Shown here in pieces: positions 37,497 to 47,372 of a DNA stretch of 64,000 nucleotides. Below the pieces are notes generated by a model. The model did not search any database, was not told the DNA's origin, and was given only the letters and a program-made list of their open reading frames with translations. The translations under genes were made by a program, and so were the position numbers. Origin of the DNA: Marilutibacter spongiae (GTDB lineage Bacteria > Pseudomonadota > Gammaproteobacteria > Xanthomonadales > Xanthomonadaceae); the NCBI RefSeq assembly GCF_014145325.1, contig NZ_JACHTF010000004.1:124001-188000 (forward strand), read 5' to 3'. Numbering within the stretch: the stretch's first letter is position 1; every line of letters begins with the position of its first letter.

Positions 37497-38420
37497 TCAG
37501 TCGACCTTGCCGCGCAGCTTCTCGAGCACGCCGTCGAGCGACTCCAGGTCGCTGTAGTGGATCACCAGGCGGCCCTTGCCGCCGCGGCCGTGCATCACGT
37601 TGACCTTGGTGTTGAGCGATTCCGACAGCTCGCGCTCCAGGCTGGCGATGTCGGCCTGCGGCGCCGGCCGGGCCGGACGGGCGCGCGAGGACGCCGGCAC
37701 CTTGCCCGAGGCCAGCTGCTGCACGCGATGCTCGACCTCGCGCACCGACCAGCCCTGCTCGGCGGCCTGCCGCGCCAGCGCGGTCGCCGCCTGCGGGGTG
37801 AGGGTGAGCAGCGCGCGGGCATGGCCCATCTCCAGGGCGCGGGTCTCGACCAGGACACGGATCTCCTGGGGCAGCTCCAGCAGCCGCAACAGGTTGGACA
37901 CTGCTGCTCGCGAGCGCCCCACCGCCTCGGCGGTCTGGGCGTGGGTCAGGTCGAACTCGTCGATCAGGCGCTGCAGCGCGTTGGCCTCCTCGAGCGGGTT
38001 GAGATCCTCTCGCTGGATGTTCTCGATCAGGGCCATCGCCACCACGGTGCGGTCGTCGACCTCGCGCACGACCACCGGGATCTCGGCCAGTCCGGCGCGC
38101 TGGCTGGCGCGCCAGCGGCGCTCGCCGGCGATGATCTCGTAGGTCTTGCCGCCGCGCTCGGCGATCTCGCGCACCACGATCGGCTGGATGACGCCCTGGG
38201 CCTTGATCGACTCGGCCAGCTCGTCGAGCTTGTCTTCGTCCCAGTGCTTGCGCGGCTGGTACTTGCCGGCGGTCAGGGCGTCCACCGGCAGGGTGCGCAG
38301 CACGTCGCCCGGCGCGGCTTCCAGCGCCGGCGCCTGGGCGGCGCCCTTCGGCCCGAGCAGGGCCTCCAGGCCACGGCCGAGTCCCTTCTTCTTCGCCGCC
38401 GCGGTCTTGGCAGCGCTCAT
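37497..38420 (-). CDS. parB: Chromosome partitioning protein ParB
   Basis: A 307-residue parS-binding CTPase. The N-terminus has KKKGLGRGLEALLG; then VDALTAGKYQPRKHWDEDKL, GERRWRAS (the CTP/arginine patch) and ALIENIQREDLNPLEEA; the helix-turn-helix (LTHAQTAEAVGRSRAAVSNLLRLL) and a C-terminal dimer domain follow. Its start overlaps the parA stop by 4 nt. No parS palindrome was noticed in the window. Confidence 0.96.
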   Translation of the reverse strand: MSAAKTAAAKKKGLGRGLEALLGPKGAAQAPALEAAPGDVLRTLPVDALTAGKYQPRKHWDEDKLDELAESIKAQGVIQPIVVREIAERGGKTYEIIAGERRWRASQRAGLAEIPVVVREVDDRTVVAMALIENIQREDLNPLEEANALQRLIDEFDLTHAQTAEAVGRSRAAVSNLLRLLELPQEIRVLVETRALEMGHARALLTLTPQAATALARQAAEQGWSVREVEHRVQQLASGKVPASSRARPARPAPQADIASLERELSESLNTKVNVMHGRGGKGRLVIHYSDLESLDGVLEKLRGKVD

Positions 38421-39247
38421 GCCGCCACCTCCGGCGCACCGCCCGGGGCGGGCGCGGCCGCGGCGGCGGGCGCGGTCTTGTCGCGCTCGCGCTGGCGACG
38501 GATGACCTCGCCCGCCAGGCCCAGGTAGGCGATGCCGCCGCGGCTGGCACGGTCGTAGCCGACGATGCTCTGGCCATGGCTGGGCGCTTCGGCCAGGCGC
38601 ACGTTGCGCGGCACGATGGTGCGGAAGACCTTGTCGCCGAAGTGCTGGGTCAGCTCGGCCGACACCGCGTTGGCGAGGTTGTTGCGCACGTCGAACATCG
38701 TGCGCAGCACGCCTTCGATCTCGAGCGCCGGATTGAGCCGCTGGCGGATCGCGTCGATGGTGTCCATCAGCGCGCTGATGCCTTCCAGCGCGTAGTACTC
38801 GCACTGCATGGGCACGACCACCGAGTCGGCGGCGGTCAGGGCATTGAGGGTCAGCAGCGACAGCGCCGGGGGGCAGTCGATCAGCACGTAGTCGTAGCGG
38901 TCGGTGATCCCGGCCAGTGCCCGCTTGAGCTGCTGCTCGCGACCGTCGCGCTCCATCAGCTCGATCTCGGCGGCGGTCAGGTCGATGTTGCCCGGCAGCA
39001 GGTCGAAGTCCTCGGCGGTGCGCACGATGACGTCGGCGGCGTCGGCCTCGCCCATCAGCACGTCGCAGATCGAGCTTTCCAGTTCGCGTTTGTCCACGCC
39101 GCTGCCCATGGTGGCGTTGCCCTGCGGGTCGAGGTCGACCAGCAGCACCTTCTTCGGCGTGCGGGCCAGCCCGGCGGCCAGGTTGACGGCGGTGGTGGTC
39201 TTGCCGACCCCGCCCTTCTGGTTGGCAATGGCGATGATGCGGGCCAT
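38417..39247 (-). CDS. parA: Chromosome partitioning ATPase ParA/Soj
   Basis: A 276-residue Walker-type ATPase with the deviant Walker A motif KGGVGKTT (residues 11-18), VDLDPQGNAT and LIDCPPALSLLTLNAL. It drives origin segregation with ParB, encoded directly after it. The last 20 residues are an Ala/Pro-rich tail. Order rsmG-parA-parB is typical near chromosomal origins. Confidence 0.96.
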   Translation of the reverse strand: MARIIAIANQKGGVGKTTTAVNLAAGLARTPKKVLLVDLDPQGNATMGSGVDKRELESSICDVLMGEADAADVIVRTAEDFDLLPGNIDLTAAEIELMERDGREQQLKRALAGITDRYDYVLIDCPPALSLLTLNALTAADSVVVPMQCEYYALEGISALMDTIDAIRQRLNPALEIEGVLRTMFDVRNNLANAVSAELTQHFGDKVFRTIVPRNVRLAEAPSHGQSIVGYDRASRGGIAYLGLAGEVIRRQRERDKTAPAAAAAPAPGGAPEVAA

Positions 39248-39451
39248 GCGGCTGATTCCCCTGGCGCGAGCGCCTGCTGTGCGAATGGCGCCCCTGGAGG
39301 CGTTTGGATGGTGGGATCGACGGCATTCCGTGCCCGCGTCGCGAACCGCCTTGGGGTCGGGTCCGCGCGCGATCCGGACAGGGGATTATGCCCGCCTCGA
39401 CCCCGCAGTCCCAGCTTGCCACGGGAACGGCCGGGGTTCGACCGCCACGAT

Positions 39452-40123
39452 TCAGCCGGCGACCGCCTCGCGGGCGACCACGACCAGATGCCGTTCAGCC
39501 GCCAGGCCGGGCACGAGGAGACGATGCCGGGCCTGCACGGCCCAGCCCGCGGGCAGCGCCGCGATCTCGTCGACCGGGTCGGTGCCCTTCATCGCCAGCA
39601 ACCGTCCGTCGGAAGCCAGCAGGTGCCCGCCCAGTTCGAGGATCAGCGGCAAGGTCGCCAGCGCGCGCGCGGTGATCGCGGCGAAGGCGCCGGGCGCGTC
39701 CACCGCCTCGATCCGCGACTCGAGCACGCGCACGCGCGGCGCGAGGTCCAGCTTGCGGACCGCTTCGCGCAGGAAACGGGCCTTCTTGCCATTGCTCTCC
39801 ACCAGCGCCACGCGCAGGCCCGGCTTGGCGATCGCCAGCGGGATGCCGGGCAGGCCCGGGCCGGTGCCGAGGTCGGCCAGCTCGCCGCCGGCCGCCGCCA
39901 GCGCATCCACGTGGGGATGCATCGCCAGCGAGTCGAGCAGGTGCTTGACCAGCATCTCGCCGGGGTCGCGGATGGCGGTCAGGTTGTATGTCCGGTTCCA
40001 GCGCAGCAGCAGGGCCAGGTAATCCAGCAAGGGCGCGGCCAGCGCGGGATCGAGCGCGAGCTCGGCCAGGCCGGCTTCCAGGCGCGGGCGCAGGTCGGGG
40101 GACAGGGCGTCGGGGGCACTCAT
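39452..40123 (-). CDS. rsmG: 16S rRNA (guanine527-N7)-methyltransferase
   Basis: A 223-residue SAM methyltransferase. Motifs: [20 protein letters not shown], the SAM loop [15 protein letters not shown] and [11 protein letters not shown], then VRVLESRIE. It methylates N7 of G527 in 16S rRNA. It lies 204 nt upstream of parA on the same strand. Confidence 0.96.
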   Translation of the reverse strand: MSAPDALSPDLRPRLEAGLAELALDPALAAPLLDYLALLLRWNRTYNLTAIRDPGEMLVKHLLDSLAMHPHVDALAAAGGELADLGTGPGLPGIPLAIAKPGLRVALVESNGKKARFLREAVRKLDLAPRVRVLESRIEAVDAPGAFAAITARALATLPLILELGGHLLASDGRLLAMKGTDPVDEIAALPAGWAVQARHRLLVPGLAAERHLVVVAREAVAG

Positions 40124-40179
40124 GCGGGGCGGTCGGTACGGGGGAATCCGGGACGGTCACGATACCGGTTCGCGGCCGC

Positions 40180-40788
40180 TCAGGGGCCGTCCGGCCGCCA
40201 GGCCAGCGCACCCAGATAGCCGGGCGCCGGTTGCAGCGCCTGCAGCGTCCACGCGTCCGGATGGCCCAGCGCGGGATCGCACTCGACCAGGCGCAGGCCG
40301 GCCGGGCCGTCGACGAAGGCCAGCCGGTCCAGGCCGAAGGCCAGGCCGCGGCCGTGCGCCTTGAGCACCGCCTCCTTGGCGCACCACAGGCGCAGGAACG
40401 CCTGTTCGCGCGCCAGCGGATCGGCCATCGCCGCGAGCCAGGCGTGCTCGAGCGCGGTGAAGTAGCGCTTGGCCAGCTCCAGCGCGCGCGGCCGCGGGCG
40501 TTCCCATTCCAGGTCGACCCCGACCCGGCCGCCGCCCTCGGCCAGGGCCACCAGCAGGCCCTGCCCGCTGTGGCTCCAGTTGACGTCGTGGCGCTCGAAC
40601 GGGGCCTCGATCCGCGGGCGCCGCCAGGTATCCCGGCGCAGCTGCAGCTGCTCGGCCGGCACCTGCAGCTGGCCGGCCAGCCAGTCGCGCGCCTGCGCCT
40701 CGGCCGCGACCTCGCCCCGGCGCGGCAACCAGTGCCAGCGCACGGGTGGCGCGGCGGCGGGAGTCGATTCGGTCGGGTGTTCAGTCAC
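40180..40788 (-). CDS. 4'-phosphopantetheinyl transferase (Sfp/HetI-type)
   Basis: A 202-residue enzyme that would load phosphopantetheine from CoA onto carrier proteins. The three PPTase motifs are present: WSHSGQ, VGVDLE (Mg2+ Asp/Glu) and LWCAKEAVLKAHGRG (WxxKEA). It starts with GTG at 40788. Its gene is divergent from an ANL ligase gene 85 nt away. In Xanthomonadaceae such PPTases serve aryl-polyene (xanthomonadin) or NRPS/PKS pathways; no carrier protein gene is seen here. Confidence 0.88.
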   Translation of the reverse strand: MTEHPTESTPAAAPPVRWHWLPRRGEVAAEAQARDWLAGQLQVPAEQLQLRRDTWRRPRIEAPFERHDVNWSHSGQGLLVALAEGGGRVGVDLEWERPRPRALELAKRYFTALEHAWLAAMADPLAREQAFLRLWCAKEAVLKAHGRGLAFGLDRLAFVDGPAGLRLVECDPALGHPDAWTLQALQPAPGYLGALAWRPDGP

Positions 40789-40873
40789 GAATGTGCCGGA
40801 TTTGGTGTCGGGCCGGTCCTCCAGCGTAAGCTACCGGACAGGGGATGCGGCCAGGCCGCGACAGGAACACCGG

Positions 40874-42211
40874 ATGATGTCAGCCGTATTGAACGCCACG
40901 ACCGGACGGGGCGCATTGCAGGCCACCGCCCTGGTGGCGGGCGACCCGGCGCAAGCGATCGCCTTCGGCGAGGGAGCCGCGGTGTGCCGGGCGCGCTTCC
41001 AGCGCGAAGTCCTGGCGCTGGCGTCGCGCCTGCCGGCGCATGCGCACGCGATCAACCTGTGCGAAGACCGCTACCGCTTCCTGGTGGCGTTCTGCGCGGC
41101 CGCGGTCCGCGGCCAGGCGACCCTCATGCCGCCGGCGCGGGCGCCCTCGGTGATCGAGGAGATCCGCCAGCGGCACCCCGACAGCCACATCCTCGACGAC
41201 GATGCCTTCAAGGGCCTGGACGAGGCCATGGGCACCCTGCCGGCGATCGATCCCGGGGCGACCGTCGCCATCGGCTTCACCTCCGGCAGCACCGGCCAGC
41301 CGCAGGCCAACCCGAAGACGTGGGGCGCCTTCGTCGCCAGCACCGCGCAGAACCTGGCCGCGCTGGCCGACCTGCTCGCCCCGGACGCCATCACGCCGCT
41401 GGTCGCGACCGTGCCGCCGCAGCACATGTACGGCATGGAGATGTCGGTCCTGCTGCCCCTGCTGGGGCCGGTGGCCGTGCATACGGGCAAACCCTTCTTC
41501 CCGGGCGACGTCGCGCGCGCGCTCGGCCAGGCCGAGCGACCGCCGCTGCTGGTGACCACCCCGGTACACCTGCGGGCGCTGGTCGAATCGGGGCTCGCGC
41601 TGCCGTCGCTGGCCGGCATCGTCACCGCCACCGCGCCGCTGCCGGTCGCGCTGGCGCGCGCCGCCGAAGCGCGCTTCGGCGCGGAGGTGCGCGAACTGTT
41701 CGGCTCCACCGAGACCTGCGTGATCGCGCGCCGGCGGACCGCGGTCGACACCGCCTGGACGCCACTGCCCGGCGTGCGCCTGCATCCGCAGCCCGACGGC
41801 ACCCTGGTCGAGGCCCCGCACCTGCACGCACCGGTGGTGCTGGCCGACCTGGTGGAGGTGCGGGAGGCGGGTTTCATCCTGCACGGCCGCAGCAGCGACC
41901 TGCTGGAGATCGCCGGCAAGCGCGCCTCGCTCGGCGACCTGACGCGCAAGCTGCTCGCGGTCCCGGGCGTGACCGACGGCGTCGTGTTCCAGCTCGACGA
42001 TGCCGACGCCGCCGGCGTCCGTCGCATCGCCGCGCTGGCAGTGGCACCGGGCATGGACGCGCGCGCGATCGGCGCCGCACTGCGCGCCAGCGTCGACCCG
42101 GTGTTCCTGCCGCGCCCCCTGCGCTGCGTGGCCGCATTGCCACGCAACGAGACCGGGAAACTGCCCCGCCAGGCGCTCATCGCACTGGTGAAGGCTGCCT
42201 CACAAAGCTGA
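40874..42211 (+). CDS. ANL-superfamily AMP-dependent ligase (aryl-polyene/xanthomonadin-type)
   Basis: A 445-residue acyl/aryl adenylating enzyme, shorter than normal acyl-CoA synthetases. It has the P-loop IGFTSGSTGQPQANPKTW, LFGSTETC and a shortened C-terminal region ending with LPRNETGKLPRQAL (catalytic Lys). The type resembles the ligase that activates 4-hydroxybenzoate-like starters in aryl-polyene or xanthomonadin loci. The rest of such a locus is not in this window. ATG codons at 40874 and 40877 are both possible. Confidence 0.8.
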   Translation: MMSAVLNATTGRGALQATALVAGDPAQAIAFGEGAAVCRARFQREVLALASRLPAHAHAINLCEDRYRFLVAFCAAAVRGQATLMPPARAPSVIEEIRQRHPDSHILDDDAFKGLDEAMGTLPAIDPGATVAIGFTSGSTGQPQANPKTWGAFVASTAQNLAALADLLAPDAITPLVATVPPQHMYGMEMSVLLPLLGPVAVHTGKPFFPGDVARALGQAERPPLLVTTPVHLRALVESGLALPSLAGIVTATAPLPVALARAAEARFGAEVRELFGSTETCVIARRRTAVDTAWTPLPGVRLHPQPDGTLVEAPHLHAPVVLADLVEVREAGFILHGRSSDLLEIAGKRASLGDLTRKLLAVPGVTDGVVFQLDDADAAGVRRIAALAVAPGMDARAIGAALRASVDPVFLPRPLRCVAALPRNETGKLPRQALIALVKAASQS

Positions 42212-42315
42212 AGCAAGCCTGCCAATCCGAGACACCGCCATCACGTGCCCGGCTTCACATTGGCCGCCGACCCCGCACCGCGGGCGCTGCGAAACCAAAC
42301 GAGGGAGTGAAGCGA

Positions 42316-42570
42316 ATGAATTTCATCATCATGTTGATCGTGGGCGGCATCGCCGGTTGGCTGGCCAGCATGGTCATGCGCACCGATGGCCAGCAGGGCA
42401 TCATCCTGAACGTCGTCGTCGGCATCATCGGCGGCTTCCTCGGCGGCTTCCTGCTGCCGATGATCGGGCTGAACTTCGCCGGCTGGATCGGCTACCTGAT
42501 CACCGCCCTGATCGGCGCGATCGTGCTGCTGGCGATCGTCAACCTGTTCCGGCGTGGCCGCGTGCGCTGA
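42316..42570 (+). CDS. GlsB/YeaQ/YmgE-family stress-response membrane protein, copy 1
   Basis: An 84-residue protein of three membrane helices: FIIMLIVGGIAGWLASMVM, VVVGIIGGFLGGFLLPM and ITALIGAIVLLAIVNLF. GlsB-type proteins are general envelope-stress proteins; the biochemical role is unknown. A second copy follows after 66 nt. Confidence 0.9.
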   Translation: MNFIIMLIVGGIAGWLASMVMRTDGQQGIILNVVVGIIGGFLGGFLLPMIGLNFAGWIGYLITALIGAIVLLAIVNLFRRGRVR

Positions 42571-42636
42571 GGCGCGCGCCTTCCCGAATCCCGCGGCGCC
42601 CGGGTGGCGCCGCATCCCTATCCGACAGGAGGCGAC

Positions 42637-42906
42637 ATGGGCATCCTCATCTGGCTCGTCGTGGGCGGCATCATCGGCTGGATCGCCAGCATCATCATGC
42701 GCACCAATGCGCAGCAGGGGATCTTCCTCAACATCATCGTCGGCATCGTCGGCGCCTTCCTCGGCGGCTGGCTCGGCGGCATGCTCGGCTACGGCAGCAG
42801 CATCAACAGCGGCGACTTCAGCCTGACCGGCCTGCTGACCTCGCTGGCCGGCGCGATCGTGCTGCTGGCGATCGTCAACCTGTTCCGGCGCGGAAAGCCG
42901 CGTTGA
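42637..42906 (+). CDS. GlsB/YeaQ/YmgE-family stress-response membrane protein, copy 2
   Basis: An 89-residue paralogue of the gene before it, sharing the GGI.GW.AS..MRT..QQGI pattern and the identical end AGAIVLLAIVNLFRRG, with a longer loop between helices 2 and 3. The ATG at 42637 has ACAGGAGG 7 nt upstream. It arose by tandem duplication. Confidence 0.9.
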   Translation: MGILIWLVVGGIIGWIASIIMRTNAQQGIFLNIIVGIVGAFLGGWLGGMLGYGSSINSGDFSLTGLLTSLAGAIVLLAIVNLFRRGKPR

Positions 42907-42956
42907 GGCTGGGATTGGTGATGGGTGATGGGTGATTCGAAACACCGATCATTAGC

Positions 42957-42990
42957 AAGGAAAAGGCCCGCTCCAGCGGGCCTTTTCCTT
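42957..42990. terminator. Bidirectional terminator between glsB copies and xthA
   Basis: AAGGAAAAGGCCCGC (42957-42971) and GCGGGCCTTTTCCTT (42976-42990) form a strong hairpin with A-rich and T-rich sides, so it can work for both convergent units. Confidence 0.85.
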
Positions 42991-42995
42991 TCACC

Positions 42996-43020
42996 AATCG
43001 CCAATCACCAATCACCAATC
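42996..43020. repeat. Heptamer (CCAATCA) repeats paired with 42913-42937
   Basis: Three to four copies of a 7-bp unit. The stretch is complementary (22 of 25 positions) to 42913-42937 on the other side of the terminator, so it extends the stem. The last codons of xthA fall inside it. Confidence 0.6.
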
Positions 43021-43785
43021 ACCCAACGACACCCACGCGGGGGCGTGGTCGCTGGGGCGCTCCCAGGTGCGCGGCTCGCGGTCGATGCCGGCGGCGGCGC
43101 AGTGCGCGCGCAGCGCATCGGAGACCAGGGTCAGGTCGATGCGCAAGCCGCGATCGCGACGGAATCCGGCCTGTCGATAGTCCCACCAGCTGAAGATGCC
43201 GCCGTCCTCGTGATGCAGGCGGAAGGCATCGTGCAGGCCCAGGGCGCAAAGCCGGCGCAGGGCCTCGCGTTCCGCGGTCGAGGTCAGGATGTGGTCGTCG
43301 TTCCAGATCGCCGGGTCGTGCACGTCGCGGTCGTCGGGCGCGATGTTGAAATCGCCCAGCACGACCAGGCGCGGATGCCGCTGCAGCTCCTCGGCGACCC
43401 AGGCGTGCACGGCCTCGAGCCAGCGCAGCTTGTAAGCGTACTTGTCGGTGCCGACGTCCTGGCCGTTGACCACGTACAGGTTGACGACGCGTACGTCGCC
43501 GATGGTCGCGGCGATCACGCGCTTCTGTTCGTCCTCGAACCCCGGGATCCCCATCTGCACGTCACGTGCCGGCTCGCGCGACAGGATCGCCACGCCGTTG
43601 TAGGTCTTCTGCCCGGAGAACACGCTGCGGTAGCCCTGTTCGAGCAGGGCCGTGTCGGGGAAGCGACTGTCCTCGAGCTTGGTCTCCTGCAGGCACACCA
43701 CGTCGGGCGCGGCATCGCCGAGCCACTGCTGCAGGTGCGGCAGGCGGACATTGAGCGAGTTGACGTTCCAGCTGACGATTTTCAT
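43012..43785 (-). CDS. xthA: Exodeoxyribonuclease III
   Basis: A 257-residue AP endonuclease and 3'-5' exonuclease for base-excision repair. Motifs: KIVSWNVNSLNVRL, VVCLQETKLED (Glu metal ligand), NLYVVNGQD, VVLGDFNIAPDDRDVHDP, LRIDLTLVS and the C-terminal PSDHAPAWVSL with catalytic His. It is convergent with the glsB genes; its stop lies in the heptamer repeat. Confidence 0.96.
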   Translation of the reverse strand: MKIVSWNVNSLNVRLPHLQQWLGDAAPDVVCLQETKLEDSRFPDTALLEQGYRSVFSGQKTYNGVAILSREPARDVQMGIPGFEDEQKRVIAATIGDVRVVNLYVVNGQDVGTDKYAYKLRWLEAVHAWVAEELQRHPRLVVLGDFNIAPDDRDVHDPAIWNDDHILTSTAEREALRRLCALGLHDAFRLHHEDGGIFSWWDYRQAGFRRDRGLRIDLTLVSDALRAHCAAAGIDREPRTWERPSDHAPAWVSLGDW

Positions 43786-43792
43786 AGATGTA

Positions 43793-44050
43793 CTAATCTA
43801 TTGATTTCACTGTTTTTATTATTAAGTCTTGTTGAGCGTACCGCCACCGATACCCCCAACTTTCTTTGGTAGCCAGAGCCGCCGATCGCTTGACTGCCGA
43901 GCGCAACGAAAGCCATTTCACCACACGGTTCTGTTTCAGCATTCGTTGAAACCGTTCGAAGCGCTGAAACTCGGGGAACGTCGGCTTATGCGCTACGATC
44001 GATATCGTACATTTATCGTGTTCAGCGCATAAGTCAGAAATATGCGCCAA
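43793..44050 (-). CDS. Doubtful 85-residue open frame in an AT-rich gap
   Basis: A basic 85-residue frame (starts MAHISDLCAEHDKCT) in DNA of clearly lower GC than its neighbours. No ribosome binding site is obvious and no family is recognised. It overlaps the operator-like repeats before hipB. It may be a remnant of the transferred segment carrying hipBA or chance coding. Confidence 0.2.
   Translation of the reverse strand: MAHISDLCAEHDKCTISIVAHKPTFPEFQRFERFQRMLKQNRVVKWLSLRSAVKRSAALATKESWGYRWRYAQQDLIIKTVKSID
43987..44035. promoter_or_regulatory. Operator-like inverted repeats upstream of hipBA
   Basis: Perfect 10-bp arms CTTATGCGCT (43987-43996) and AGCGCATAAG (44026-44035), with an inner ACGAT/ATCGT pair (43997-44010). 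They lie just before the hipB promoter and are good candidates for HipB or HipAB binding. Confidence 0.5.
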
Positions 44051-44058
44051 TCATCATA

Positions 44059-44087
44059 TTGACTCCTTATAGGAATTGGCACATAGT
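44059..44087 (+). promoter_or_regulatory. Promoter of hipBA
   Basis: TTGACT (44059-44064), 17-nt spacer, CATAGT (44082-44087). The spacer holds TCC-N5-GGA (44064-44074), reminiscent of the TATCC/GGATA half-sites of E. coli HipB. GGAGGAGG at 44093 precedes the ATG. Confidence 0.6.
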
Positions 44088-44105
44088 CCTACGGAGGAGG
44101 TAGCT

Positions 44106-44351
44106 ATGTACGACCTGGCCCGCACACCCAAGCAGATCGGCACCACCATCCGCCGCAACCGCAAGCGCCTAGGGATGAGCCAGAGCGAGCTGGGCGATCG
44201 CGTCGGCTTGCGACAAGAAACCATCTCGTTGATCGAGACCGGCAATCCGGCGACCCGGCTCGACACGATGCTGTCGGTGCTGGCAGCGCTCGATCTGGAA
44301 TTTCAGATCGCCGCCCGCAGCCGCGGTTCCGATCCCCAGGACCTGATCTGA
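44106..44351 (+). CDS. hipB: HipB-like helix-turn-helix antitoxin
   Basis: An 81-residue Xre-family repressor: IGTTIRRNRKRLGMSQSELGDRVGLRQETISLIETG is a standard HTH, followed by LDTMLSVLAALDLEFQIAAR. HipB neutralises HipA and represses its own operon. hipA starts two bases after its stop. The start follows a strong GGAGGAGG. Confidence 0.9.
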   Translation: MYDLARTPKQIGTTIRRNRKRLGMSQSELGDRVGLRQETISLIETGNPATRLDTMLSVLAALDLEFQIAARSRGSDPQDLI

Positions 44352-44353
44352 TC

Positions 44354-45661
44354 ATGGCCAGGACACGTCGACATCCGCCGCTGCGCGTGTACCAGAACGA
44401 TCGGTTGGTCGGGCATCTGATGAAGGAGCCCAGCGGTGCCATCGAGTTCCGTTACGACCGTGAATGGTTAGAGCGCAGCAGGGCCTTTCCAGTCTCGCTG
44501 TCACTCCCGCTGCGCGAGGACCCCTGGCGCGGCGAGCCGGTCGCCGCGGTCTTCGAGAACCTGTTGCCAGACTTGGACGATCTACGAAAGCGCGTGGCCG
44601 AGAAGGTCGGTGCGGCCGGCGCCGATGCCTACAGCTTGCTGGCTGCGATTGGCAGGGACTGCATCGGCGCCTTGCAGTTCATCGCCGGCGATGCTGCGCC
44701 GGAAAGCACATCAGCGCTCTCCGGGGAGCCACTCGACGATGAAGCCATCGAACGGCTGCTCAAGTCGCTGGCGCAAGCCCCGCTGGGCCTCAGTCGGGAC
44801 GATGACTTCAGAATCTCAGTCGCAGGCGCGCAGGAAAAGACCGCTCTGCTCCTGCTGGACGGCCAATGGCTCAAGCCGCATGGCACCACGCCGACCACAC
44901 ACTTGTTCAAGCCGCAGATCGGCAAATTGCCGAACGGCATCGACCTTTCCAACAGTGTCGAGAACGAGTTCTATTGCTTGCAACTGTTGAAACATCTCGG
45001 CCTATCGGTCAATCACGCCGAAATCGCGACATTCGGCGAGACCAAGGCATTGGTCGTTGAACGCTTCGATCGGGTTTGGAGCAATGGTCGTTTGATCCGC
45101 CTGCCGCAGGAGGACTGCTGCCAGGCGCTGTCCGTGCCACCGGCACGCAAATATCAGAGCGACGGCGGCCCCGGCATTCGGAACATTGCGGAACTTCTCA
45201 AAGGCGCCGACTCGCCTGCCGACGATCATCGCACGCTGCTCCAAGCGCAACTGGTCTTCTGGCTGATCGGCGCGACCGACGGACACGCTAAGAACATCAG
45301 CATCTTCCTGCATCCCGGCGGAAGCTACGCCATGACGCCGCTATACGATGTGCTGACCGCGCAGCCCAGCCTCGATGCGCGCCAGATCGAACGCAAGCAG
45401 ATGAAGCTTGCCATGTCGGTAGGCAACAGCAACCACTACCGCTTCGATGAAATTCAAACCCGGCACTTCTTCCAGACCGGGGATGCGGCGGGCCTCTCGC
45501 CTTCCCTCGTTCGGAAGGCCGTTGAAGACATCGCTAATCGAATAGAATCCGCGCTTACATCGCTCGAAAGCGAACTGCCAGCAGACTTCCCGCCAGCGCT
45601 GCATAAATCTGTTAGCGCTGGCGTCGAGCGCCGGATGAAAGTGTTGCGGGCAGGCCTGTGA
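44354..45661 (+). CDS. hipA: HipA-family Ser/Thr kinase toxin
   Basis: A 435-residue HipA kinase. Order: N-terminal HipA_N domain (LRVYQNDRLVGHL...FPVSLSLPLRED...FENLLPD), the P-loop-like SVAGAQEKTALLL, KPQIGKLPNGIDLSNSVENEF, VERFDR and the catalytic/metal motifs GATDGHAKNISIF and MTPLYDVLTA. All key residues look intact. In E. coli HipA phosphorylates GltX and produces persistence. The module has lower GC than its surroundings and probably arrived by transfer. Confidence 0.93.
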   Translation: MARTRRHPPLRVYQNDRLVGHLMKEPSGAIEFRYDREWLERSRAFPVSLSLPLREDPWRGEPVAAVFENLLPDLDDLRKRVAEKVGAAGADAYSLLAAIGRDCIGALQFIAGDAAPESTSALSGEPLDDEAIERLLKSLAQAPLGLSRDDDFRISVAGAQEKTALLLLDGQWLKPHGTTPTTHLFKPQIGKLPNGIDLSNSVENEFYCLQLLKHLGLSVNHAEIATFGETKALVVERFDRVWSNGRLIRLPQEDCCQALSVPPARKYQSDGGPGIRNIAELLKGADSPADDHRTLLQAQLVFWLIGATDGHAKNISIFLHPGGSYAMTPLYDVLTAQPSLDARQIERKQMKLAMSVGNSNHYRFDEIQTRHFFQTGDAAGLSPSLVRKAVEDIANRIESALTSLESELPADFPPALHKSVSAGVERRMKVLRAGL

Positions 45662-45947
45662 AAAGACAGGCCGGTGCCAAAGACGAGGGGGTGCGCAATC
45701 GCTTTCCCCTCTCTCAAAGTCAAAAAACGAGCGATCCGCCCCGGTGGTTGGTCAAGGCGTTGGCGGTTCCGACGTCCCCCCGCCTTCAGTAGCGGGGCTC
45801 TTTAGAGTCCGTGGTTCATGGGGATTGGACTCCAAATCGCCGTGCTACTCAAAGGTGGGGGGACGTCGGCGGGACGTCGCGCTTATTGCACCCTACGATT
45901 TTCGACGCCTCATGCCGGGGCCCGACTACGTGGACTGCGGCGCCCCG
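45662..45947. other. Gap with a long imperfect inverted repeat
   Basis: No gene is supported between hipA and the aldehyde dehydrogenase stop. The region holds the 101-nt inverted repeat (45769-45869) and a GTAGGGTGCAATAAGCG-type repeat fragment on the minus strand (about 45880-45900). Confidence 0.6.
45769..45869. repeat. 101-nt imperfect inverted repeat (large hairpin)
   Basis: Outer arms CCGACGTCCCCCCGCCTT (45769-45786) and AAGGTGGGGGGACGTCGG (45852-45869) pair at 17 of 18 positions. The inner arms (from AGTAGC to GCTACT) pair at about 18 of 23. It could be a structured RNA, a double terminator or a small transposable remnant. It has no T-tract and is not a tRNA. Confidence 0.65.
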
Positions 45948-47366
<1,419 letters not shown>

Positions 47367-47372
47367 GGCGGC

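Noticed and set aside
37497-39247. parS site near parAB
   Set aside because: No TGTTYCACGTGRAACA-type palindrome was noticed in or around the genes or elsewhere in the window by eye.
45769-45869. tRNA (Trp- or Sec-like, because of GGACTCCAAATC)
   Set aside because: No acceptor stem, T-loop or D-loop in the right places, and the arms form one long hairpin instead of a cloverleaf.
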